Source: Candidatus Cloacimonadota bacterium
Lineage (GTDB): Bacteria; Cloacimonadota; Cloacimonadia; Cloacimonadales; Cloacimonadaceae
DNA length: 12,627 bases
Direction of reading: 5' to 3'
NCBI GenBank assembly: GCA_017995495.1
Contig: JAGOIS010000026.1
Coordinates: 1 to 12,627 of the forward strand
The notes beneath the pieces are model-generated. The model saw nothing but the letters and a program-made list of their open reading frames with translations. It was not told the origin of the DNA and made no database searches. The position numbers and the translations under genes are program-made. Each line of letters begins with the position of its first letter. Within the stretch, counting starts at the first letter, position 1. Below, in pieces: positions 1-6,627 of the stretch.

Positions 1-150
1 GGCGTCCCGCCTGCCTGGCAGTCAACTCCGAATGGGGAATATCAAGCTCCTGCGGAGCTTAGTCACACGAGACGTGCGACGCTCCCGTAAAATAGGCAGC
101 GGCAACCACTCTATTTGAACCTGAGCCAAAATTTCCATTTCCCTCCGGCG
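1..150. other. Noncoding left edge
   Basis: No gene, tRNA or recognisable RNA is visible here. A small perfect hairpin lies at 44-60 (AAGCTCC, loop TGC, GGAGCTT), without a T-run on either strand. The last bases (138-150, TTTCCCTCCGGCG) recur with one base deleted beside the second palindrome at 12504-12515, so they probably belong to the repeat element rather than to unique sequence. Confidence 0.5.
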
Positions 151-221
151 ATCAATACGGAATAAATACGGAATCAATACGGATGAAATCCGTATTGATT
201 CCGTATTTATTCCGTATTGAT
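151..221. repeat. Perfect 34-bp palindrome, copy 1
   Basis: Two 34-nt arms (151-184 and 188-221) are exact reverse complements around a 3-nt loop GAA (185-187). Each arm is three 11-nt units, ATCAATACGGA, ATAAATACGGA and ATCAATACGGA, plus a final T, so the unit length is close to one helical turn. Flanking bases extend the pairing imperfectly: 141-147 (CCCTCCG) can pair with 230-236 (CGGAGGG) across an asymmetric internal loop. The element lies 63 nt beyond the pgi stop codon and recurs at the other end of the window. No T-run follows on either strand, so it is not an ordinary intrinsic terminator. It may be a dispersed REP/MITE-like repeat, a protein-binding array or an mRNA 3'-end stabiliser; which one is not decidable from sequence. 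Confidence 0.95.
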
Positions 222-249
222 AACTGGAGCGGAGGGGAAACGAGTCAGG

Positions 250-268
250 ATTTCCCGCCGGGAGAAAT
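250..268 (-). other. Hairpin after pgi
   Basis: Arms 250-256 and 261-268 pair over 7 bp with one bulged A (263) and a GCCG tetraloop. It starts 16 nt after the pgi stop codon. No T-run follows on the minus strand, so it does not look like a canonical intrinsic terminator. Together with the large palindrome just beyond, it may define or protect the 3' end of the operon transcript. Confidence 0.35.
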
Positions 269-284
269 GAGGCGGAACGAAAGG

Positions 285-1640
285 TCAGTCCTGGGTATTG
301 CGTCCTTCCAGATACCTGTCTATCTCTGCGCGTTCCTTGTCGAATCCGTTTTTGCCCATGAGGGCGTAGGTGGCGATCTTGCCGGCTTCCACCCCGGGTT
401 GGTCTAGGGGATCGATGTGCAGCAGTTTTCCGGTGAAGACGGTCTGGATCTCGTACATCATGATGAACTCACCCAGGTGGAATTCGTCGAGGGCGGGGAA
501 AACGAGGTTGCAGTTGGGGCGGTGGGCCTGGGTGAGGGCGATCTCGGTGGCGAGGCGCTCGGCGTTCAGCAGTTCCGAGAGTTTCCTGCCGCCGAGGTAG
601 CTCACTTCAGGGCGGTCGGGATGGAGATCGGGGATGGTGAAATCGTGGGCGAAGTTTTCCACGCTGAGGAAGGTGAAGACCTTGTCGTTGGGGCCTTCGG
701 TGTAAAGCTGCACCTGGGAATGCTGGTCCGTGGTGCCCAGAGCCTTGACCGGGGTTTGGCCCACGAAAACCTCGCGGCCTTTGACGTCATGGCGTTTGCC
801 CAGACTTTCGGCCCAGAGCTGGCGATACCAGTCCGCGAGGTCGTAGAGCGAATTGGAGTAGGGCATCATCACGGAGATGTTTTTGCCCTCGCGCATGTAG
901 AGATAGTGGAGCAGGCCGTTGAGGTAGGCCGGATTGGCGGAGGTGTCCAAACCCTCGCAGCGCCGGCGCATCGAGGCCGCTCCGCTGAGCAGCTGGCGGA
1001 TGTCGATCCCGGCAAAGGCGGAGGAAAGCAGGCCGACGTCGGTGAGCACGGAAAAGCGGCCGCCCACGTTGTCCGGCACCACGAAGGAGGGATAGCCCTC
1101 GTCCTTGATCACCTGGCGCAGAAAGCCTTTGGCGCGGTCCGTGGTGATGATGATCCTGTTGGTGTAATCCGAGGGATAACGCCTGCGGATGAGATCGGCC
1201 AGGATCATGTATCCGGCCATGGTTTCGGCCGTGGTGCCGCTCTTGGTGATGATGTTGAAGAGGGTGGTGTCCAGATCGATCTGGGCCAGGATCTCGTGGA
1301 GGAAGACGGGATCAACGTTGTCGAACACAAAGAGGCGGCGGGGGAGGGCGCGTTCTGTTTTGAGAGCGGAGTAGAGGGCGCGGTTGCCCAGGGCGGAACC
1401 GCCGATGCCGAGCACGACCATGGTGTCGAAGCGGGGGTCGACGCGGGAGACGAAATCCTCGATGGGGCCGACGTCGTATTCCGGGAGGTCGAAAAAGCCC
1501 AGGGTTTTGGCGTGGCGGTCGGCGTGGATCTCTTCGTGGGCCTGCATGCAGGCGAAATGGTAATCCCTCACCTTGGCGGCGGGGATGGCGGTGGGCAGGG
1601 CATCAGAGTGCAAAAGGTTGAAATGCTCGAAACGCAGCAT
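285..1640 (-). CDS. pgi: Glucose-6-phosphate isomerase
   Basis: Cytoplasmic enzyme interconverting glucose 6-phosphate and fructose 6-phosphate in glycolysis and gluconeogenesis. The 451-residue length fits the shorter bacterial PGI subgroup (about 450) rather than the roughly 550-residue E. coli type. Two SIS sugar-isomerase domains are visible: GIGGS at 78-82, the phosphate-binding SGTT at 134-137, GGRFSV at 193-198, the catalytic Glu in AESLGK (E278), the ring-opening His in TDQHSQ (H307) and the active-site Lys in GVEAGK (K421). The ATG start has AAGGAG 6 nt upstream, and that site overlaps the ptsI stop codon, leaving a 10-nt gap, so it is the last gene of the PTS operon. Its product makes or consumes the sugar phosphates that would report to HprK signalling; that link is inference. 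Confidence 0.97.
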   Translation of the reverse strand: MLRFEHFNLLHSDALPTAIPAAKVRDYHFACMQAHEEIHADRHAKTLGFFDLPEYDVGPIEDFVSRVDPRFDTMVVLGIGGSALGNRALYSALKTERALPRRLFVFDNVDPVFLHEILAQIDLDTTLFNIITKSGTTAETMAGYMILADLIRRRYPSDYTNRIIITTDRAKGFLRQVIKDEGYPSFVVPDNVGGRFSVLTDVGLLSSAFAGIDIRQLLSGAASMRRRCEGLDTSANPAYLNGLLHYLYMREGKNISVMMPYSNSLYDLADWYRQLWAESLGKRHDVKGREVFVGQTPVKALGTTDQHSQVQLYTEGPNDKVFTFLSVENFAHDFTIPDLHPDRPEVSYLGGRKLSELLNAERLATEIALTQAHRPNCNLVFPALDEFHLGEFIMMYEIQTVFTGKLLHIDPLDQPGVEAGKIATYALMGKNGFDKERAEIDRYLEGRNTQD

Positions 1641-1650
1641 GGCGCTCTCC

Positions 1651-3378
1651 TTACAGGCTGTAATATGGTTTGAGAAGGTCGTAGATGAGGTTTTCGATCT
1701 CGCCCAGGCTGTCCAGGTCCGCGGTCCGGACCAGTTCGGTGAGGCGTTCGTCGCAGCGGCGGATGATGCTCTTGCAGCTCAGCCAGGGCGAGGCGCCCAC
1801 GCTCAGATCGGTGAATCCAAGGCCGATGAGCAGCGGCAGGTATTCGGTCTGGGAGGCCATTTCACCGCAGACGGAGACGGGCTTTTGGTGTTTTTGACCG
1901 GCCGCGAGGGTGAGGCGCAGCAGCTTGAGCACGGCGGGGTGATGGGTCACGTACCAGGGCGTGAGGTCGGAATTGTTGCGGTCCGCCGCCAGAGTGTACT
2001 GCACGAGGTCGTTGGTGCCGATGCTCAGAAAATCGCAGGCTTGGGCAAGTTCATCCGCGCAGAGGGCCGCGGAGGGGACTTCGATCATCACTCCCAGCGG
2101 GATCCGGTCGTCGAAGGCCAGGCCTTCCGCCTGGAGCTGCTCTTTGCAGGATTGCACGATCTGGCGGGCGCGGAGAAAATCCCGCAGGTCGGCAACCATC
2201 GGAAACATCAGCTTTACGCGGCCAAAGGCGCTGGCACGCAGCACGGCGCGCGCCTGCACCCGGAAAACCTCCTCGTGGCCCAGCGAGAAGCGGATGCCGC
2301 GGCTGCCCAGATAGGGATTGTCCTCGTGGGGGGAGGGAATGAGATGGGAAATCTTGTCGCCGCCGAGGTCGAAGGTGCGGATGGTGACGCTGTGGGGCGC
2401 GACCTGTTGCGCGACCTGTCGATAGGTTTCAAACTGAAGTTCCTCAGGCGGAAGTTCGTCTTTGCCCAGATAGAGGAATTCGGTGCGGTAAAGCCCGATG
2501 CCGTCGGCCTTGAGGCTGGGCAGTACCTCCAGCCCGGAGAGGAGGTCCAGATTGAGGCGCAGCTTGATCTGGCGGCCATCGAGGGTTTGGGTGGGCCGGT
2601 CCAGGTCGTGCAGGGCCAGTTCGCCCTGGAGGCGGTATTTTTGGACCAACTGCTCATAGAGTTCGAGGGTGGCGGGGTCCGGATCCAGGATCACTTTGCC
2701 TTCGAGGCCGTCCAGGATGAGGGTCTCGCCATCCCGGACCTGGCCGTAAATGCCGGGCAGGACGGAAACGGCGGTGATCTTGAGCGAGCGGGTGAGGATG
2801 GAGGCGTGGGAGGTGAAACTGCCGTGTTCGGAGCAGTAGGCCGCCACCCCGTGCCGGCCGAAAGAGCTGACCAACGAGGGCCCGGCTTCCTCCAAAACGG
2901 CGATCTGGTCTGGTTCCCAATCGTCCAAACTGGCGGCAGGGGAGCCGGTGAGCTCGCTCAGGAGGCGGTTTTGGACGTCGCGGAAATCAGCCGCGCGCTG
3001 GGCAAAGAAGGGATCGTCGAGGCCGGAGAAATGGTCCAGAACGGTTTCGAAAGATTTCTGCACTGAGGCCGCCGCGGAGATCAGGCTGTCGGAAACCTGT
3101 TGCCGGACGCGGGGAATGAGGTCGGGGTCCTGCAGGATGAGCAGATGCGCGCCGAGGATCTCCCTGTCTTCCTTCGCTCCCTGGAAAGCATTGAGCTGAT
3201 CGGCCAATTCCTGCTCGACTTTGGTGATCGCCGTTTGCAGGGCGGCGAGCTCGGACTTGACCTCCTCCGCCTTGATCCGCAGCCGGGAGATCACCCATTT
3301 CTGCGCTTCCAGCCTGCGGGCACGGCCGATCATCAGACCCGGCTGGACAACCATCCCACTGAGGGCGCGCAGGGCCAC
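1651..3378 (-). CDS. ptsI: PTS Enzyme I (PEP-protein phosphotransferase)
   Basis: Autophosphorylates from phosphoenolpyruvate and passes the phosphate to HPr. The 575 residues equal the usual length of sugar-PTS Enzyme I, and there is no N-terminal GAF domain, so this is not EI-Ntr (PtsP). Domains in order: helical HPr-binding region and swivelling phosphohistidine domain with TSHAS (H191 the phosphorylated residue), then the PEP-binding barrel with LYRTEF (R297), TIRTFDLGGDK (335-342 region), FLSIGTNDL (450-458) and CGEMAS (C504). The glycine pair normally before TSH is G-S here. The start is GTG, immediately after the ptsH TGA with no gap; GGGGAG lies 6 nt upstream within ptsH. No EIIA, EIIB or EIIC gene is present in the window, so the final phosphate acceptor is unknown. 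Confidence 0.97.
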   Translation of the reverse strand: MALRALSGMVVQPGLMIGRARRLEAQKWVISRLRIKAEEVKSELAALQTAITKVEQELADQLNAFQGAKEDREILGAHLLILQDPDLIPRVRQQVSDSLISAAASVQKSFETVLDHFSGLDDPFFAQRAADFRDVQNRLLSELTGSPAASLDDWEPDQIAVLEEAGPSLVSSFGRHGVAAYCSEHGSFTSHASILTRSLKITAVSVLPGIYGQVRDGETLILDGLEGKVILDPDPATLELYEQLVQKYRLQGELALHDLDRPTQTLDGRQIKLRLNLDLLSGLEVLPSLKADGIGLYRTEFLYLGKDELPPEELQFETYRQVAQQVAPHSVTIRTFDLGGDKISHLIPSPHEDNPYLGSRGIRFSLGHEEVFRVQARAVLRASAFGRVKLMFPMVADLRDFLRARQIVQSCKEQLQAEGLAFDDRIPLGVMIEVPSAALCADELAQACDFLSIGTNDLVQYTLAADRNNSDLTPWYVTHHPAVLKLLRLTLAAGQKHQKPVSVCGEMASQTEYLPLLIGLGFTDLSVGASPWLSCKSIIRRCDERLTELVRTADLDSLGEIENLIYDLLKPYYSL

Positions 3379-3645
3379 TCAGGACTCCCCGAAACCGCTG
3401 GCGATGAGGGCTTCGATCTCTTCCAGGAGAAATTCCTCATCGCTGCCGTCGGCGATCAGATTGAGCACGGAACCGCATTCCGCGGCCAGCATCATCACAC
3501 CCATGATGCTCTTGCCATTCACGCGCATGCTGTCTTTTTCGATGTAAAATTCACTGCGGTACTTGGTTGCCGCCCTGACCAGCAGGGTGGAGGGCCGCGC
3601 GTGCAAGCCCAGGGGGTTGGTGACCTTAATTTTTGTCTGACGCAT
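3379..3645 (-). CDS. ptsH: HPr phosphocarrier protein
   Basis: Small (88 aa) cytoplasmic phosphocarrier that takes phosphate from Enzyme I on His15. LGLHARPS places the histidine exactly at residue 15, and GKSIMGVMML places Ser46 at the regulatory position phosphorylated by HPr kinase; both are intact, so catalytic and regulatory phosphorylation are possible. The ATG lies inside the end of hprK (20-nt overlap). The sequence just upstream is pyrimidine-rich (CTCCCTCTCCC) with no Shine-Dalgarno, which suggests translation coupled to hprK. ptsI follows with no gap. Npr-type proteins from the rpoN clusters of Proteobacteria are the alternative name, but the adjacent hprK and the conserved Ser46 context favour HPr proper. 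Confidence 0.95.
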   Translation of the reverse strand: MRQTKIKVTNPLGLHARPSTLLVRAATKYRSEFYIEKDSMRVNGKSIMGVMMLAAECGSVLNLIADGSDEEFLLEEIEALIASGFGES

Positions 3646-4603
3646 CCAGGGAGAGGGAGTTTGTTTTGTTCAGGGTGAGCTTGCGGATCTCGTTGTGCAC
3701 CTGGCGGTTGAAATCTTCCGCGGCGTCATAGCCGACGCCTTTGAGGATCATGTTCATGGCCGCCACTTCCACGATCACGGAGACGTTTTTGCCCGGGGAA
3801 ACGGGGAGATAGATGATGGGCACCTTCACGCCCAGATGATCGGCGTAGTTCGTGGTGAGGCCCATGCGCTCATAATCCATATTTTCCTGCCAGGGCATCA
3901 GCTCGATCTGGAGGTCGATGTTTTTCTGTTTGCGCACCCTTTCGATACCGAACATGCGTTCCACACTGATGAAACCCACTCCGCGGATCTCCATGAAGTG
4001 GCCGAAATCGCGGGCGGAGCGTCCCACCAGCTGTTCATCCAGGTAGCGGATGGTGATCATGTCGTCGCCCACCAGGCTGTGGCCGCGGTGGATGAGGTCG
4101 AGGGCGCATTCGCTTTTGCCGATGCCGCTTTTCCCGGACAGCAGGATGCCCAGCCCGAAAACGTCGATCAGAGTGGCATGGATGGTCTTTTCCATGGCGA
4201 AGATGAATTGCAGGTGTCGGGTGAGCTGTTGGATGAGCTGGATGGTGGAAAGGCGGCTGGAGAGGATGGGGATGTTCAGGTCGTTGGCCAGATATTCCAG
4301 CGCGGGGGGAAAGGTGAGGCCTTTGGTGACGATGATGCAGGGGATGTCCAGTTTGAAGATGGCGCGGGCGCGGTCCAGCATCAGATCCTCTTGCAGGCTT
4401 TGCAGATAGCGCACCTCCACCTCGCCGAAGACCTGGAAGCATTCGGAGGAGAACACATCCAGATAACCGGCCAGGGCCAGCCCCGGACGGTTGATGTGGG
4501 GTGAACCCAGCTTTTTGTCCAGGGTCTGGGGTTCGGTGATCAGGGAAAGGGCGAGGTCTTTCTTTTTGCTGTCAAAAAACTCTCGGATGGTGATCGATTT
4601 CAT
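3626..4603 (-). CDS. hprK: HPr kinase/phosphorylase
   Basis: Bifunctional enzyme that phosphorylates HPr on Ser46 and removes that phosphate by phosphorolysis, sensing metabolic state. Its 325 residues are near the usual 310-320. The N-terminal domain spans about 1-135. The catalytic domain has a His just before the P-loop (H142), Walker A GKSGIGKS (157-164), the Asp pair at 180-181, the family signature EIRGVGFISV (205-214) and the C-terminal PVSPGKNVSVIVEVAAMN region (267-284). The ATG has GGGGA 6 nt upstream, only a weak ribosome site. It is preceded by a 62-nt spacer with a strong hairpin after hpf and overlaps ptsH by 20 nt. An HprK beside its substrate HPr is the expected arrangement; position next to rpoN/hpf matches clusters known in non-enteric Gram-negatives. 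Confidence 0.96.
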   Translation of the reverse strand: MKSITIREFFDSKKKDLALSLITEPQTLDKKLGSPHINRPGLALAGYLDVFSSECFQVFGEVEVRYLQSLQEDLMLDRARAIFKLDIPCIIVTKGLTFPPALEYLANDLNIPILSSRLSTIQLIQQLTRHLQFIFAMEKTIHATLIDVFGLGILLSGKSGIGKSECALDLIHRGHSLVGDDMITIRYLDEQLVGRSARDFGHFMEIRGVGFISVERMFGIERVRKQKNIDLQIELMPWQENMDYERMGLTTNYADHLGVKVPIIYLPVSPGKNVSVIVEVAAMNMILKGVGYDAAEDFNRQVHNEIRKLTLNKTNSLSLDASDKN

Positions 4604-4626
4604 AGGCTATCCCCGGCCCGGGGCAG

Positions 4627-4652
4627 CTGCCGGATGATCAGGCATCCGGCAG
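4627..4652 (-). other. Strong GC hairpin between hpf and hprK
   Basis: Arms 4627-4636 (CTGCCGGATG) and 4643-4652 (CATCCGGCAG) form a perfect 10-bp stem with a 6-nt loop. Further CCCGGG blocks on both sides (about 4617-4622 and 4653-4658) can lengthen it across a bulge. No T-run follows on the minus strand, so an intrinsic terminator is unlikely. It occupies nearly all of the 62-nt hpf-hprK spacer and may act in mRNA processing, stability or partial polarity within the operon. Confidence 0.75.
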
Positions 4653-4665
4653 CCCGGGGCCTTGT

Positions 4666-5202
4666 TTATGGTTCAAACAGTTTATAGTTCTGCTCGTCCC
4701 TTTTCACCAGGACGTTCAGCCGGTCGGTTTCCACGTTTTTGAAGATGAGGAATTCCTCCCTCTGGTTGTCGATCTTGACCATGGCTTCCTCGAGGGTGAG
4801 GATCTCGGCCACGGCGCGCTTGGTTTTGACTGTTTTGTGGTCCCGGTTCCCGGGGCTGACCAGGAAGTCCGTTTCGCGCGAGAATTCCGGGAACTGATCT
4901 TTGAGGGCTCTCTTCTGGTGGTCTGTCACACGGTCTTTCAGTTTCTTGATCTGAGCTTCCATCTTGTCGAGGGCGTTGTCGATGGAGAGATACATGTCCA
5001 TTTCCTCCGCTTGACTCTGCAGGCCAAACTTCGAGGCTTGGAGCGAGATCTCGCAGATGTTGCGGCTGTTCTCCAGAGACAGGGTTACGTGGACGGTGAT
5101 GATGTGGTCAAAATACCTCTTGATCTTCAGGCACGAAGATTCCACGTAGTCCCTGATCGCCTTCGTGAGTTCGAAATGACGGGCTGTGATCGTGATCTGC
5201 AT
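4666..5202 (-). CDS. hpf: Ribosome hibernation promoting factor, long form
   Basis: Binds the 30S decoding region and drives ribosome dimers (100S) during starvation. Residues 1-100 form the S30AE/RaiA domain (MQITITARHFELT start, basic helix KKLKDRV near 86-92). A linker spans roughly 100-125. The last 50 residues (about 128-178, with AEILTLEEAMVKI and the closing NYKLFEP) match the C-terminal dimerisation domain of long HPF. At 178 aa it is therefore the long type, unlike the short E. coli protein encoded next to rpoN. The ATG has AAGGAGG 7 nt upstream, beginning just after the lpd stop (14-nt gap). Position in a sigma-54 cluster is conserved in many Gram-negatives, though lpd separates it from rpoN here. 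Confidence 0.95.
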   Translation of the reverse strand: MQITITARHFELTKAIRDYVESSCLKIKRYFDHIITVHVTLSLENSRNICEISLQASKFGLQSQAEEMDMYLSIDNALDKMEAQIKKLKDRVTDHQKRALKDQFPEFSRETDFLVSPGNRDHKTVKTKRAVAEILTLEEAMVKIDNQREEFLIFKNVETDRLNVLVKRDEQNYKLFEP

Positions 5203-5216
5203 GTGTGATCCTCCTT

Positions 5217-6617
5217 CTAAATTTTGTTGATGGACAGGTTTTGTAAATCCTCAAGGGATTCCTTTATGGTTTCAGAAAGGGTTGGATGGGCAAAGGTGAC
5301 CTTTTCCGCGACATCGGCTTTGGCGCCCAGCGAGAGCAGCAGCGCGCCCTGGGCGATCAGCTCGGCGGCATGGAGGCCCAGGATGTGCATCCCCACGAGG
5401 GTGGAGTCGTCCGCTCGGGCGATGGTTTTCACCAGGCCGTAGGTGCCGCTCATGGCGAGGGCTTTGCCGTTGGCGCTGTAAGGGAATTTTCCCACTTTGA
5501 TGCCGCCGAATTTCTCACGGGCCTCAGCCTCGGTGTAGCCCACGGAGGCGAGTTCCGGATGAGTGAAGGTGCAGCGCGGGATCTGGACGTAATCCAGCCC
5601 GGGATGTTGATTGTCAGAGCCCTCGATCCGGGCGCGGATGTCGGCGGCGGCGATCATTCCCTGTTTGCTGGCGGTGTGGGCCAGAGGCAGTTTGGCGGTC
5701 ACGTCGCCGATGGCGTAAACTCCGGGCAGGCTGGTGCGCATATGGGCGTCGATGGTGATCGCGCCGCGCTCGGCTTCAGGCGCGGAACCCTGCCAGTCCA
5801 ATTCACAGCGGGGCACGCGTCCCACGCTGAGCAAGACCTTGTCCACGCTGAACCTGCTGCCGTCGGATAGTTCCAAGTTGCAGCCCTGGCCCGCTGGGAC
5901 GGCGCTTTCCACGCTCACTCCCGTCTGGATCTTGATCCCGGCTTTTTTGAGGGCCATGGCAAGGCGTTTGGCGATCTCCTCATCCTCTGTGGCCAGGATG
6001 CGGGGCAGAAATTCGATCACGGTGGTCTGCACCCCGAAGCTGTTGAAGATGGAGGCGAATTCGCAGCCGATGACCCCGCCGCCAATTATGGCCAGGCTTT
6101 GGGGCAGTGTTTCCAAGGCCAGGATCCCGGTGGAGGAAAGCACGTTCTGTGCGTCGATCCGGACGCCGGGAAGCTCTTTGGGCAGCGAGCCGGTCGCGAG
6201 CACCAGATATTCAGCCCTGATCGACGTTCCGGCCTCGGTGCGAACCTCATAGCCCTGGTCCGAAGCGGCCACGCTGACAGCATTTTCTTTGATGACTGGG
6301 ATGCCGCGCTTGCGAAACAGGTGTTCCACCCCGCCCACCAGCTGTTCCACAATGGCGTTCTTGCGCTTAAAGATCAGGGAATAGTCCAGCTTCGGTTCGA
6401 TCGGGGGAAAGCCGTAGTCCGCGGCGGAAGACATCTCGCCGTAGAACTCGGCGCTTTTCACCAGGGCCTTGGTGGGGATGCAGCCCCAGTTGAGGCAAAC
6501 CCCGCCCAGGCGCTCCATTTCCACCACGGCGCAATCGATGCCGTATTGGTTGAGGCGGATGGCGGTCTCATAGCCTCCGGGCCCGCCTCCAACGATCAAA
6601 ACTTTGTATTCCGGCAA
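5217..6617 (-). CDS. lpdA: Dihydrolipoamide dehydrogenase (E3)
   Basis: FAD-dependent enzyme that reoxidises dihydrolipoamide with NAD+, the E3 of 2-oxoacid dehydrogenase and glycine-cleavage complexes. The 466 residues match the family length with no added lipoyl domain. Visible: FAD-binding GGGPGG (10-15), the redox disulfide in GGVCLNWGCIPTK (C41 and C46), NAD-binding GGGVIG (179-184), the second FAD motif AIGDV near residue 300, and the C-terminal catalytic AHPTLSE (H444 and E449). The start is TTG: the only codon in place after AGGAGG, with a short 4-nt spacing; the ribosome site overlaps the rpoN stop TAG. No E1, E2 or glycine-cleavage gene is nearby, so its partner complex is unknown, and its place between rpoN and hpf is unusual. 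Confidence 0.95.
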   Translation of the reverse strand: MPEYKVLIVGGGPGGYETAIRLNQYGIDCAVVEMERLGGVCLNWGCIPTKALVKSAEFYGEMSSAADYGFPPIEPKLDYSLIFKRKNAIVEQLVGGVEHLFRKRGIPVIKENAVSVAASDQGYEVRTEAGTSIRAEYLVLATGSLPKELPGVRIDAQNVLSSTGILALETLPQSLAIIGGGVIGCEFASIFNSFGVQTTVIEFLPRILATEDEEIAKRLAMALKKAGIKIQTGVSVESAVPAGQGCNLELSDGSRFSVDKVLLSVGRVPRCELDWQGSAPEAERGAITIDAHMRTSLPGVYAIGDVTAKLPLAHTASKQGMIAAADIRARIEGSDNQHPGLDYVQIPRCTFTHPELASVGYTEAEAREKFGGIKVGKFPYSANGKALAMSGTYGLVKTIARADDSTLVGMHILGLHAAELIAQGALLLSLGAKADVAEKVTFAHPTLSETIKESLEDLQNLSINKI

Positions 6618-6627
6618 GAAACCTCCT

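Noticed and set aside
151..221. Palindrome as intrinsic terminator of pgi
   Set aside because: No T-run follows the stem on either strand, and the stem is AT-rich at its base; the name terminator is not supported.
183..407. Small plus-strand open frame across palindrome copy 1
   Set aside because: It begins inside the repeat and runs antisense into the end of pgi, with no ribosome site.
417..1673. Long plus-strand open frame opposite pgi
   Set aside because: It is antisense to a well-conserved pgi, its translation is low-complexity Gly/Val/Glu-rich, and it matches no family; it is a shadow of codon bias.
1573..3066. Long plus-strand open frame opposite ptsI
   Set aside because: Antisense to conserved Enzyme I, with repetitive composition and no recognisable domain; a shadow frame.
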